Part shown: positions 7,741 through 15,556 of the stretch, piece after piece | Position numbering within the stretch: the first letter of the stretch is position 1 | Layout: the number at the start of each line of letters is the position of its first letter | Assembly (NCBI GenBank): GCA_029263215.1 | Contig: JAJCXY010000006.1 | Span: 1-32,644, forward strand | Direction of reading: 5' to 3' | DNA length: 32,644 nt | Source of the DNA: Acidimicrobiales bacterium | Lineage (GTDB): Bacteria > Actinomycetota > Acidimicrobiia > Acidimicrobiales > Aldehydirespiratoraceae | The notes under the pieces: model-generated | The model's database searches: none | What the model saw: only the letters and a program-made list of their open reading frames with translations | What the model was told of the DNA's origin: nothing | Position numbers and translations under genes: made by a program

Positions 7741-8903
7741 CGGGACGAATCAGTGAGGACGTGCACCGCCCTCGGTCCCCGAAACTCAAAACCGTGCAAC
7801 ACGACCTCATGGCTGGGATCGAGCTCCAGATCGGGGTAGCGGTGAAAGAGCCGCTCGACTCCGATCCGCACCTCTTGGCGCCCGAGCCACTCGCCCAGGC
7901 AGCGATGCACGCCGAGCGCAAACGCGGCGTGGGGTCCCTCCCGACGATCGAGCCTGATCTCGGCGGGGTCGGCCCATCGAGACTCACACAGGTTGGCCGA
8001 ACGCAACACGCCGCTCACCAGATCACCCTTCGCTATGGCGACACCGCCAAGCTCGAGGTCGGTGGTGGACTGACGGGTGACGGTGCCGACGGGGCTGTAG
8101 ACCCGGAACACCTCCTCCACCAGCCGCCGCATCCGGCTCGGGCGCTCGCTGATGCTCTGCCTCAGATCGGGTCGGGTGAGAAGGACCCAGGCGACGAGGC
8201 CGATCCCATCACGTGGTTCGTTGATGCCGCCGGAGATCATGAGCCTGACGTTGTTGACGACCTCTTCCGGTGTCGCCCCGTTGCGAACGAACCAGCTGAT
8301 CGCGGAGCCGTCGTCGTGGGTGGTGGTACTGGCGACGTGATCGGCGATCGCTTCGCCCAACTCCGCCTTGACCTCCGCCGCCCGGGCCGCGAGCCCGGGG
8401 TCGTTTTCGAAATTGGCGAGGTCGGCACAGAGTCCCTCGCACCAGCGCCACATCGTGTCGAAGCCGTGGTGGTCGAGGCCGAGCACCACGGCCAGGGCCC
8501 CCGCCGAAAGAGGCTGGGCATAGTCGGCCATGAGGTCGAATCCGTCGCCGTCGATCTCATCAAGTACGCGGTCGGCCAGCGGAGCCAGTTCCCCAGTCAC
8601 GAAATCACCGCTTCGACCACCGGACTGGAACGGCGGCTGCAAGATCGACTGGAGTCGCGTGTGGTGGGGCGGGTCGCAGGTGAGGATGTTGGGACCGAGA
8701 GCCCGGGCCAGCAGCGACGGCTGCGTGGCCGCGGTGAACAGGTCGGGATTCGCCTCGATGCGGGCCACGTCGTCCCAACGGGTGACGAGCCACATCCCCA
8801 TCGCCGGCACCCAGCTGATCGGCTCTTCGGCACGAAGCCGTTGGAGTACAGGGTCGGGGTTACGTTCAAGGTCGGCCAGCGTGATCGATTCCCCGATACT
8901 CAC
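7737..8903 (-). CDS. Cytochrome P450
   Basis: A 388-residue soluble bacterial class I P450 monooxygenase, needing a ferredoxin and reductase not present here. The haem ligand is Cys335 in FALGVHRCLG (328-337). The K-helix ExxR is Glu264-Arg267, followed by the meander and PVGTVTRQS. The I-helix reads SGGINEPRD (224-232), where most P450s have an acid-Thr pair; the Thr is absent and the Asn-Glu-Pro-Arg-Asp variant takes its place. The GTG at 8903 was chosen because GGAGG lies just upstream (4-nt spacing) and residues start in the usual N-terminal helix; the frame stays open to 9029. Substrate unknown. It is divergent from the C26 hydrolase gene and coupled to the EamA transporter. Confidence 0.93.
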   Translation of the reverse strand: MSIGESITLADLERNPDPVLQRLRAEEPISWVPAMGMWLVTRWDDVARIEANPDLFTAATQPSLLARALGPNILTCDPPHHTRLQSILQPPFQSGGRSGDFVTGELAPLADRVLDEIDGDGFDLMADYAQPLSAGALAVVLGLDHHGFDTMWRWCEGLCADLANFENDPGLAARAAEVKAELGEAIADHVASTTTHDDGSAISWFVRNGATPEEVVNNVRLMISGGINEPRDGIGLVAWVLLTRPDLRQSISERPSRMRRLVEEVFRVYSPVGTVTRQSTTDLELGGVAIAKGDLVSGVLRSANLCESRWADPAEIRLDRREGPHAAFALGVHRCLGEWLGRQEVRIGVERLFHRYPDLELDPSHEVVLHGFEFRGPRAVHVLTDSSR

Positions 8904-9017
8904 GATGCCTCCGTCTCTCCAACCCTTTACGTCGCCCTCAGTAGTCAACAGATACTCGTCGACTTCTCCGCTCGGCGCATACCCTGCCGGTGACGACTGC
9001 ATTCGGGCCTGGAAGCC

Positions 9018-9024
9018 GAGGAGA
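9018..9024 (+). promoter_or_regulatory. Strong ribosome binding site deciding the C26 hydrolase start
   Basis: GAGGAGA with a 7-nt spacer to ATG 9032. It fixes this start over the in-frame upstream GTG at 8990. Confidence 0.75.
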
Positions 9025-9031
9025 CGCATAC

Positions 9032-9751
9032 ATGACCATTCGCCCCCTTATCGGTCTCACCGGCCGGCGCAAGATCGGCAGCGAGGTGATCGGCATGCCG
9101 ACCCCCCTGCTCGACAAGCAACTCGAAACCCATTTCTCCGACTACGCCAAAGGCGTGATCGCCGCCGGGGGCCTGCCCGTCTACCTGCCTCTCGACGTCG
9201 ACCCCGCCGCGATCGTGGGCCGACTCGATGGTGTGCTCCTCAGCGGAGGCGCCGATATCGGGCCAGAACGGTTCGGGGCCGCGGCCGAGACCGACCTCTA
9301 CCCGCCCGAACCCGAGCGCGACGACTTCGAGTTGGCCGTTCTCGAGGCCGCCGCTCAGAGGGGAGTGCCGGTGCTCGGTATCTGCCGGGGTCACCAGATG
9401 ATCAACGTGTACGCCGGCGGCACCCTCCGCCAGCACGTGCCCTCTCATGTCGCATTCGACCAGCCACCCGAGACGAAGTCGCACGTAGTCACCTTCGAAA
9501 GCGGTTCGATCGTGGGTGAGCTATACGGCTCTTCGGCTTGGGTCAACTCGCTCCATCATCAGACGATCGATGTCGTCGGCCCCGGCCTCCGGGCCACGGG
9601 AGTGGCCGACGACGGCGTTGTCGAAGCACTCGAGCACAACAGTCTGCCGATGGTGTCGGTGCAGTGGCACCCCGAGATGATGCTCACCCGAGACTCCGAC
9701 CCGATCTTCAACTGGGTGGTCGATGCCGCTGCCGGTCGAGTGACGGCGTGA
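9032..9751 (+). CDS. Gamma-glutamyl-gamma-aminobutyrate hydrolase-family protein (peptidase C26)
   Basis: A 239-residue class I glutamine-amidotransferase-fold hydrolase of the PuuD/C26 type. In the best-known members it removes glutamate from gamma-glutamyl-GABA in polyamine breakdown. The N-terminus RPLIGLTGRRK is typical, LLSGGADIGPERFG (about residues 69-82) is the family signature, and the catalytic triad is Cys118 (GICRGHQ), His213 and Glu215 (QWHPE). A C-terminal SDR gene overlaps by 4 nt (GTGA). The actual gamma-glutamyl substrate is unknown; none of the other Puu pathway genes is nearby. The start is fixed by a strong Shine-Dalgarno. Confidence 0.9.
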   Translation: MTIRPLIGLTGRRKIGSEVIGMPTPLLDKQLETHFSDYAKGVIAAGGLPVYLPLDVDPAAIVGRLDGVLLSGGADIGPERFGAAAETDLYPPEPERDDFELAVLEAAAQRGVPVLGICRGHQMINVYAGGTLRQHVPSHVAFDQPPETKSHVVTFESGSIVGELYGSSAWVNSLHHQTIDVVGPGLRATGVADDGVVEALEHNSLPMVSVQWHPEMMLTRDSDPIFNWVVDAAAGRVTA

Positions 9752-10518
9752 GCCACGATCACCACGACCGCGTCGTTTTCATCACTGGCGCCGGGTCCGG
9801 CATCGGTAGAGCCACAGCTCTGCGCCTGGCTGGCGAGGGGGCCTCGATCGTGGTGGCCGACATCGACCCGGATGGAGCCGACGCAACTGTCGCGGCCATC
9901 GCCGATGCCGGCGGAGACGCAATGGCGGTGTCTTGTGATGTACGTCGCCGCGACTCCATCGCCAAGGCCCGTGACACCGGCCTGGCCCGGTTCGGTTCGA
10001 TCACCTCGCTGGTGAACAATGCCGGAGTCGTCACCATGGAGAATCTCGATGAGCTCTCCGAGGAGTCATGGGACCGGGTGCTCGACATCAACCTGAAGGG
10101 TCCATGGCTCGTCGCCCAGGAGTTCACCGCCACCCTCGCCGCCACCGACCGCCCCGCGGTGGTCAACCTGGGCACGATCGAGGGAGAGGTGGTGGTGTCG
10201 AGCGGAGGTACATGCCAGGTGCACTACAACGCTTCCAAGGGTGGCGTGAAGATGCTCACCAAGGCCCTCGCCATCGAGATGGGGAGGAAGGGAATCCGTG
10301 TGAATGCGGTGGCACCGGGGCCGATCGCCACCGATTTCGTGTCGCTCGAAGGTGTCACCTCCGATGAGGCCTGGGAGTACCTGGGCACCCGGCTGGTGAT
10401 TCCGAGGGTCGGCCGTCCCGAGGATGTGGCTGCCGCGATCTCCTTTCTGCTCTCCGATGATGCGAGCTGGATCACAGGCATACACCTGCTTGTCGACGGC
10501 GGCTGGCTCACCCGCTGA
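9748..10518 (+). CDS. Short-chain dehydrogenase/reductase
   Basis: A 256-residue classical SDR. The cofactor motif is TGAGSGIG near the N-terminus, an Asp follows beta-2 (VVADID), which favours NAD(H), and NNAG is present. The active-site tyrosine and lysine are Tyr160 and Lys164 in HYNASKG. The usual catalytic Ser, normally 13 residues before the Tyr, appears as Thr143 in NLGTIEGE, 17 residues before it, implying a 4-residue insertion (VSSGGTCQ region). GTG 9748 overlaps the hydrolase stop, so the two genes are coupled. It may oxidise or reduce a product of the hydrolase; the substrate cannot be inferred. Confidence 0.88.
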   Translation: MSHDHHDRVVFITGAGSGIGRATALRLAGEGASIVVADIDPDGADATVAAIADAGGDAMAVSCDVRRRDSIAKARDTGLARFGSITSLVNNAGVVTMENLDELSEESWDRVLDINLKGPWLVAQEFTATLAATDRPAVVNLGTIEGEVVVSSGGTCQVHYNASKGGVKMLTKALAIEMGRKGIRVNAVAPGPIATDFVSLEGVTSDEAWEYLGTRLVIPRVGRPEDVAAAISFLLSDDASWITGIHLLVDGGWLTR

Positions 10519-10616
10519 AGCGTGCACGAACCCTAAAACAACTTTTCCTGTATATGTCAGTTATGTGACGGACTTCGCCGGCTCCATCGTCTATGATCCT
10601 CCCTGCGGGGCATTGG

Positions 10617-10636
10617 CATCAGATCTTCCTCTGATG
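10617..10636 (+). repeat. 7-bp inverted repeat in the leader of a small ORF
   Basis: CATCAGA and TCTGATG flank a 6-nt TCTTCC loop, just upstream of the Shine-Dalgarno of the ORF at 10655. The loop and start of the 3' arm (TCCTC, 10627-10631) can instead pair with the Shine-Dalgarno (GAGGA, 10640-10644), so two mutually exclusive hairpins are possible. A TATGAT at 10592-10597 is a good -10 candidate for this leader. This site lies in the 136-bp non-coding stretch after the SDR gene. Confidence 0.4.
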
Positions 10637-10654
10637 TCTGAGGAGAGAATCACG

Positions 10655-10798
10655 GTGGATACAACACAATCGGTAAGCGGCTATCTGCTCGCGAACGGCA
10701 TCGACCGACTCGAAGCCGACCGCCTCCGCATCGAGAACCCGGGAAGCGTGGCGAGCCGCAACGCCGATGGCACCTACCGGGTCACCCGGGCACGCTGA
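10655..10798 (+). CDS. Small orphan protein (47 aa)
   Basis: I do not recognise this protein. A GTG start with a GAGGAGA Shine-Dalgarno 7 nt upstream gives 47 residues. The sequence begins with a polar stretch, then an amphipathic segment (YLLANGIDRLEADRLRIENP) and a short C-terminal beta-like strand ending in basic residues (GTYRVTRAR). No transmembrane segment, signal or Cys is visible. A -10-like TATGAT lies about 60 nt upstream and an inverted repeat overlaps the leader, so it appears to have its own expression signals. The following PAC2 gene begins 27 nt later. The translation signals make a real small gene likely. Confidence 0.6.
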   Translation: MDTTQSVSGYLLANGIDRLEADRLRIENPGSVASRNADGTYRVTRAR

Positions 10799-10813
10799 GG
10801 AGACCCTCGCCGA

Positions 10814-10819
10814 TAACGT
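10814..10819 (+). promoter_or_regulatory. Putative leaderless -10 element (TAACGT) for the PAC2 gene
   Basis: TAACGT lies 6 nt before GTG 10826 and no Shine-Dalgarno precedes that start. No clear -35 box is visible. Confidence 0.4.
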
Positions 10820-10825
10820 AAGCCG

Positions 10826-11701
10826 GTGCCCACCCCGCCCGAATCACCCGGTCAGATCAGATGGCTGAGCGAGCAACCTGAACTACGAGACCCGATCCTG
10901 ATCGCGGCTTTCGAAGGTTGGAACGATGCCGGCGACGCCGCCACCATCGCGGCCGGGCACCTCGCCGACCGACTCGACGCAACCCCGCTCGCCGAGATCG
11001 ATCCCGAACTCTTCTACGACTTCAACACCACCCGCCCTCTCGTCCAACTCGACGACGACAACCAACGCTCCCTCATCTGGCCCACCAACCTGCTGCGGGC
11101 CGCGAAGATCCCCGGCGCCGGCAACGACGTGGTGGTGCTCGTGGGACTCGAACCCCAGTTGCGCTGGCGTACCTTCTGCGAGCAGCTCACCGCCCTGGCC
11201 ACCGAGCTCGGGGTTTCGAAGATCATCACCCTGGGAGCCCTGCTCGCCGACGTGCCCCACACCCGGCCGGTGGAGATTTACGGAGCCACCGACGATCCCG
11301 CCATGATGGACCAGCTCAACCTCTCCCGCTCCACCTATGAAGGCCCCACCGGCATCGTCGGAGTGCTGGCCACCGAGTCGAAGGCAGCGGGATTCACCAC
11401 CGCATCGTTCTGGGCGGCGGTTCCGTCCTACGTACCCGGTGCACCATCACCGAAGGCCGGTCTCGCCCTGGTGCACCGCGTCTGTGAGCTGCTCGACACA
11501 TCGGTGTATGTCACCGACCTCGAGATCGCTTCGGCCACCTACGAGCGCCAAGTCAACCAGCTCGTGGCCGAAGACACCGAAACCGCGGAGTACGTCGCCG
11601 ACCTCGAAGAGGCGTGGGACGCCGACGAGGCAGAAGACCTCGACGACAACCCGGCCCAGCTCGTGGCCGAGGTCGAGGAGTTCCTCAGAGACAACGAGTG
11701 A
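10826..11701 (+). CDS. PAC2 family protein
   Basis: A 291-residue cytoplasmic protein of the PAC2 family, named for a eukaryotic proteasome assembly chaperone and common in Actinobacteria. Family hallmarks include PILIAAFEGWNDAGDAATIA-like N-terminal residues (about 20-38), FYDFNTTRP (63-71), the GLEPQLRWRTF segment (106-116), ITLGALLADVPHTRP, and YEGPTGIVGVLATE with a downstream PSYVPGAPSPKAGLAL. The C-terminus is very acidic (about 245-291). Its biochemical role in bacteria is unsettled. GTG start with a leaderless-type -10. It is exactly tail-to-tail with the alpha/beta hydrolase, with no base between the stops. Confidence 0.9.
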   Translation: MPTPPESPGQIRWLSEQPELRDPILIAAFEGWNDAGDAATIAAGHLADRLDATPLAEIDPELFYDFNTTRPLVQLDDDNQRSLIWPTNLLRAAKIPGAGNDVVVLVGLEPQLRWRTFCEQLTALATELGVSKIITLGALLADVPHTRPVEIYGATDDPAMMDQLNLSRSTYEGPTGIVGVLATESKAAGFTTASFWAAVPSYVPGAPSPKAGLALVHRVCELLDTSVYVTDLEIASATYERQVNQLVAEDTETAEYVADLEEAWDADEAEDLDDNPAQLVAEVEEFLRDNE

Positions 11702-12526
11702 TCAGTCGAGGTGGGCGTCGATCCAGCCGATCGCCTCGTCGACGATCTCCAGTCCATTCGGCTCGTTGAATATCTCGTGACCGAGTCCGTCGTAGACGAT
11801 TCGATCCATGCCGGCCACCGATGCCAACGGCTCCGACGACCACGCCGGCACGAGCTTGTCTTCGCTGCCGTGCATACACAGGGTGGGCACCTCCAACGAG
11901 GCGAGTCGCTGGTTGGCCTCCTCGAGCGCGCCCAGAAGCTCCATCGCCGCACCCACGGTGACAAAATCGGGCCTCAAGGGATCATCGCGGAACTTCTCGC
12001 CCACTGAAATATCGCTGGCAAACACCGTGGGATCGAATTCCTCGCGGATCTCCAGAGTGGGTGACACACGGCGGACCACCGGACCCACCACCTGAAACAC
12101 CCGCTGCTTCGAAGTGAGGTCGACGCCCAACGCGGGGCCCGACACCACGGCAAGATCGGGCACCGGGCGCCCATCGAGGCAGTAGCTCAGCGTAATCAAC
12201 CCACCCATCGAGTGGCCGAACATCACGGTCGGAAGACCGAGCGAGCGGACCTCCTCGAGCTGATCCTCCACATCGTCGAGGAAATCGCTCCAACGGTGGA
12301 TATGGGCTCGACGGCCGCCCGACTGGCCATATCCCCGGTGGTCGATGCCGACGACCTCGAGTCCCGCCTCGGCGAGACGGTCGCCCACATGTTCATACCG
12401 ACCCGTGTGCTCAGAGATGCCGTGCAGGAGCAGGACCGAGGCCCGCGCCGGCCCAGCCGGGGTCCAGCGACGACGGAACTGGATGAGTCCGTCGCGCGTG
12501 GTTCCGTGATCGATGATTGCGGGCAC
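11702..12526 (-). CDS. Alpha/beta hydrolase (monoacylglycerol lipase-like, Hydrolase_4)
   Basis: A 274-residue serine hydrolase of the monoacylglycerol-lipase/lysophospholipase type. The oxyanion strand is LLLHGISEHTGRY (about residues 32-44), the nucleophile Ser106 lies in GHSMGG, the acid is Asp in HGSEDKLVPAW, and the histidine is in GLGHEIFNEP near the C-terminus. GIDHRGYGQSGG is characteristic of this subfamily. The frame opens at TTG 12529, but GTG 12526 has GGAG at a better distance (5 nt), so it was chosen. No signal peptide is visible. The gene starts 21 nt after the Nudix stop, with an 8-bp tandem repeat in the junction. The lipid substrate is not known. Confidence 0.9.
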   Translation of the reverse strand: MPAIIDHGTTRDGLIQFRRRWTPAGPARASVLLLHGISEHTGRYEHVGDRLAEAGLEVVGIDHRGYGQSGGRRAHIHRWSDFLDDVEDQLEEVRSLGLPTVMFGHSMGGLITLSYCLDGRPVPDLAVVSGPALGVDLTSKQRVFQVVGPVVRRVSPTLEIREEFDPTVFASDISVGEKFRDDPLRPDFVTVGAAMELLGALEEANQRLASLEVPTLCMHGSEDKLVPAWSSEPLASVAGMDRIVYDGLGHEIFNEPNGLEIVDEAIGWIDAHLD

Positions 12527-12539
12527 CAAGTCTCCAGGG

Positions 12540-12568
12540 TCAGGGGGTCAGGGGGTCAGGGGGTCAGG
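12540..12568. repeat. 8-bp tandem repeat (TCAGGGGG, 3.6 copies)
   Basis: Three perfect TCAGGGGG units plus a partial fourth span the 3' end of the Nudix gene and the leader of the hydrolase gene. Read on the minus strand every unit contains TGA. Because 8 is not a multiple of 3, the repeat presents a stop in all three frames. The Nudix stop (12548-12550) lies inside it. Confidence 0.85.
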
Positions 12569-13243
12569 ATCGCTTCGCCACACCGGATTGCGGGGCTCGT
12601 CGAACTGAACCTCCACATCCTCGCCGCGGATGGCGCGAAACGCATGCTCGGCCCACGTTTCGACGTTGGCAGTGGGGTGCGGCAAAGAGTCCTCGGCGAA
12701 GAATCCGGTGTCGGCCACCTCGAGGGGATGAGGCTCGAGCTCGCCGCCGATGACCCGACAGTGAAAGACGAGCGACACCAGGGGGATCCTGGTGAACCCG
12801 CGCCGCTGGCCGTCGAGGATGGCGATCGGGCGGATGATCTCGCACTCGATCCCGGTCTCCTCCTTCACCTCTTTCACCACGACCTCGGCCGGCGAATAGC
12901 CCACATCAGCCCACCCTGTGGGGAAAAGCCAAAACCCCGAATCGGCTCTTTGGACCATCAGGAGCTTTCCGTCGTCGTCGCCGACCACGGCACCAACGGT
13001 GATCTTGGGAGTGACATAGCCCGCCACTCCGGATCCGACCGTGTCGAGCCACTCCGACACCTGCCGCTTCGGATCGAGGCCCCCCACCACGTGGGAGCGA
13101 ATGTCGGCGGCTACCGCCAGTATCTCTTCGAAGCGTTCCTGCTCGTAGAGGCTGTCGGTGAATCCGAGGCCGGTGCGTGCGATCGCCGACAACGATTCAG
13201 CCCAGCGGATCAGTTCACGTTCGGTGGCGGGGCCATCGGTCAT
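12548..13243 (-). CDS. Nudix-family hydrolase with N-terminal NUDIX_N-like region
   Basis: A 231-residue protein: an N-terminal helical region (about residues 1-60) like the one found in a subset of Nudix proteins, then a Nudix fold from about residue 75. The Nudix box can be read as GWADVGYSPAEVVV-KEVKEETGI. The metal-binding core Glu residues (KEVKEE) are present, but the box's first Glu is Tyr and the usual Arg is Lys. It probably hydrolyses a nucleoside diphosphate derivative, possibly with altered activity. The ATG overlaps the glnD stop by 4 nt (ATGA), so it is translationally coupled to glnD. The stop lies inside an 8-bp tandem repeat. Confidence 0.87.
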   Translation of the reverse strand: MTDGPATERELIRWAESLSAIARTGLGFTDSLYEQERFEEILAVAADIRSHVVGGLDPKRQVSEWLDTVGSGVAGYVTPKITVGAVVGDDDGKLLMVQRADSGFWLFPTGWADVGYSPAEVVVKEVKEETGIECEIIRPIAILDGQRRGFTRIPLVSLVFHCRVIGGELEPHPLEVADTGFFAEDSLPHPTANVETWAEHAFRAIRGEDVEVQFDEPRNPVWRSDPDPLTP

Positions 13244-15528
13244 GCGTCGCTGCCGATGGCTGACAGAACCGCCAGTTCGATCTCGGCGAGGTATTCGTCG
13301 TCGAGCACCTTCGAGCCATCGCGGTCGCGCACATAGAAGGCGTCGATCACGTCGTCGCCGAGGGTCTGGACCTTGGCCGACACGATGTCGAGGTCGAGTT
13401 CGACCATCGCTCGGGTGACACGAAAGAGAAAGCCGATCGAATCGGGGCCTCGCACCTCGAGCACCGTGGAAGTGGCCGACGTCTCGTTGTCGACAAGAAC
13501 CTGAGGAGCCGCGGGCCGCGCCGTGGTGACCCGCTGATAGCGATAGGTGCGCGCCCTCTTCAACAGGCGCGCGGTGATGGCCAGCCGGCGCTCGATTGCC
13601 CGATATATGTCTTCGGTGACCTTCTCGGGTCGCTCTTCGAGACCGATGCCGCCACCGATGCGCACCTCTTGGAGAGCCATCTTGCCGTCGACCCACAGGT
13701 TGGCTTCGAGGATCTCCACCCCATGGAGGGCCAAGGCCCCCGCCACCCGGCTGAAGGTGCCGAGCCGGTCCGGAGTCACCACCGTGATGTGATGTCCGTC
13801 GATACGCACCGCGGCCTCACCGGCGTCGAGCAACTCTCTTTGCTCGGCACTCGGAAACGACGATGAGAGCGCCTCGGCACCACCCCCCTGCAGGTAGTGG
13901 CTGGCCCGCCGGGTGAGTTCTCTCACCAGACCCGCCTTCCAACTCCCCCACGCTGATGGGCTGGTGGCGATCGAATCGGCCTCGGTGAGCGCGGCGAGGA
14001 GTTCGAGGGTGACGACGGAGTCGATCTCCTCGGCCACGAACCGGATCGTGCCCTCGTCGTCGAGATCGCGGCGGCTGGCGACGTCGGGCAACAGGAGGTG
14101 ATGACGCACCAGGGCGGCGAGGGTTTCCACATCGGCCGGCGGATAACCCATCCGCACCGCGATCCGTCTCACCAACTCCACTCCCACGACGCTGTGGTCG
14201 CCCGGGTAGCCCTTGCCGATGTCGTGGAGCAGGGCGCCGACCACGAGCAGATCGGGGCGCTCGACGCGGTCGACGAGACGGGCGGCCTCCGCCGCGGCTT
14301 CGAAGAGATGACGATCCACCGTGAACCGGTGGTATGCGTTGCGCTGGGGTCGACTGCGGTTGGGCGCCCACTCGGGCAGGATCCGCGTGATCAGATCCAC
14401 CTGATCGAGGGCCTCCAGCACGCGGATAGCCGATTCGCCCTCCAGGAGGAGGTCGACGAAAACCTCGCGGGCCTCATCGGGCCAGGGATCGGGGAGATGG
14501 GGGCTTTCGTCGGCCAGCCGGTCGAGCACGTCGCGCTCGACGAACGCCTCGTTGCGAGCTGCGATCAGGGCCACGCGCAAGGGCATGATCGGGTCGTCGG
14601 CGACCGGAGCATCGTCTACGAGCCGCAGGGTTTCGTCGACTACCTGAATCCCGTTGCCGAACTCACGATTCTTGGAACGACGTCGGCGATTGCCCCTCAT
14701 GTGGATCCGGTGGAGCACCGCATCTTCGATCCACCCGACTGATCGTCCCGCCGCCGCGACTGCAGCCATGAGTTCATCGGCGTCGCTGTATCCGAGCAGG
14801 GCGGCCACCTCGTCCTGCTCCTGGAGCAGGAGAAGGTTGCTGGCCCGAGAGGTGGCTCGGTGAAGTTCCATGCGGGTTGCCAAAAGGGTGTCGCGGGGCC
14901 CGGCAAGGCCGGTGCGTTCGGTTGTCTCGAGTAGTCCGAGGTCGGTGCGATCGATCCAGCCCAGGGTGTGCACATCGCGCAGCCCGCCCCGCGAGAGCTT
15001 CAGGTCGGGTTCGAGAAGGAAGGCGATTTCGCCCGCGGATTCGTGGCGATCCTCGGTGGATGCCACCAGTCGGGGAAGCATCTTCTCGACATTGTCGCGC
15101 CACTGGACAGCCGATTTGTCTGAGAGTTCCTCCACCAGCCCACGCGAGCCGCCGATCAACCGGATATCGAGCAGGGAGGTGGCGGTGTCGAGATCGTCGG
15201 AGGCGAGGTCGATCGCCTCCTCGATCGTGCGCACCGCATGGCCGAGCTTCATTCCGGTGTCCCAGATCGGATACCAGATCCGCTCCGCCACCTCGGCCAC
15301 CGCGCCGGAGCCATCGTGGATCAGGAGCAGATCGAGGTCGCTCCCGAGACTGAGATCGCCGCGGCCGTAGCCACCCACCGCAGCCAGGGCCACGCCGCGA
15401 ACCTCACCGACCCCATCCACCACCGAACGCAACCAGGCATCGACCTCTTCGGTGTAGGCCCGCGACAGGGCCGTTCCCACCAATGAGGAATCGGCGATGA
15501 CCGCCGAGGTGGCCGGGATGGTATTCAT
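13240..15528 (-). CDS. glnD: [Protein-PII] uridylyltransferase/uridylyl-removing enzyme
   Basis: A nitrogen sensor that modifies the PII protein (uridylylation in enterics, adenylylation in studied Actinobacteria) and reverses it. The 762 residues show the full order: a nucleotidyltransferase domain with GGYGRGDLSLGSDLDLLL (52-69; metal ligands Asp64 and Asp66), a GlnD linker with LLEPDLKLSRGGLRDVHTL (171-189), an HD domain (about 405-510; HDIGK at 435-439), and two ACT domains (about 580-655 and 687-760) that bind glutamine. All key residues are present. No glnK or amtB is nearby, which is unusual for actinobacterial glnD. The ATG has TACTCT 7 nt upstream and no Shine-Dalgarno. It forms an operon with Nudix and perhaps hydrolase genes downstream. 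Confidence 0.96.
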   Translation of the reverse strand: MNTIPATSAVIADSSLVGTALSRAYTEEVDAWLRSVVDGVGEVRGVALAAVGGYGRGDLSLGSDLDLLLIHDGSGAVAEVAERIWYPIWDTGMKLGHAVRTIEEAIDLASDDLDTATSLLDIRLIGGSRGLVEELSDKSAVQWRDNVEKMLPRLVASTEDRHESAGEIAFLLEPDLKLSRGGLRDVHTLGWIDRTDLGLLETTERTGLAGPRDTLLATRMELHRATSRASNLLLLQEQDEVAALLGYSDADELMAAVAAAGRSVGWIEDAVLHRIHMRGNRRRRSKNREFGNGIQVVDETLRLVDDAPVADDPIMPLRVALIAARNEAFVERDVLDRLADESPHLPDPWPDEAREVFVDLLLEGESAIRVLEALDQVDLITRILPEWAPNRSRPQRNAYHRFTVDRHLFEAAAEAARLVDRVERPDLLVVGALLHDIGKGYPGDHSVVGVELVRRIAVRMGYPPADVETLAALVRHHLLLPDVASRRDLDDEGTIRFVAEEIDSVVTLELLAALTEADSIATSPSAWGSWKAGLVRELTRRASHYLQGGGAEALSSSFPSAEQRELLDAGEAAVRIDGHHITVVTPDRLGTFSRVAGALALHGVEILEANLWVDGKMALQEVRIGGGIGLEERPEKVTEDIYRAIERRLAITARLLKRARTYRYQRVTTARPAAPQVLVDNETSATSTVLEVRGPDSIGFLFRVTRAMVELDLDIVSAKVQTLGDDVIDAFYVRDRDGSKVLDDEYLAEIELAVLSAIGSDA

Positions 15529-15535
15529 CGGGTCG

Positions 15536-15541
15536 AGAGTA
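15536..15541 (-). promoter_or_regulatory. Putative leaderless -10 element (TACTCT) for glnD
   Basis: TACTCT lies 7 nt before the glnD ATG on the minus strand, within the 28-bp gap after the methyltransferase gene. No Shine-Dalgarno is seen. Confidence 0.4.
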
Positions 15542-15556
15542 TCGGTCGGCGCCGGT

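Noticed and set aside
8990-9031. Upstream GTG start for the C26 hydrolase, with TACCCT four bases before it
   Set aside because: The GAGGAGA 7 nt before ATG 9032 and the conserved N-terminus (RPLIGLTGRRK) favour the later start.
12540-12568. CRISPR-like or origin-type repeat
   Set aside because: Units are only 8 bp and directly adjacent with no spacers; a simple sequence repeat explains it.
12212-13336. 374-residue plus-strand ORF
   Set aside because: Antisense shadow of the hydrolase, Nudix and glnD genes, whose products have clear motifs; the shadow product is low-complexity and matches nothing I recognise.
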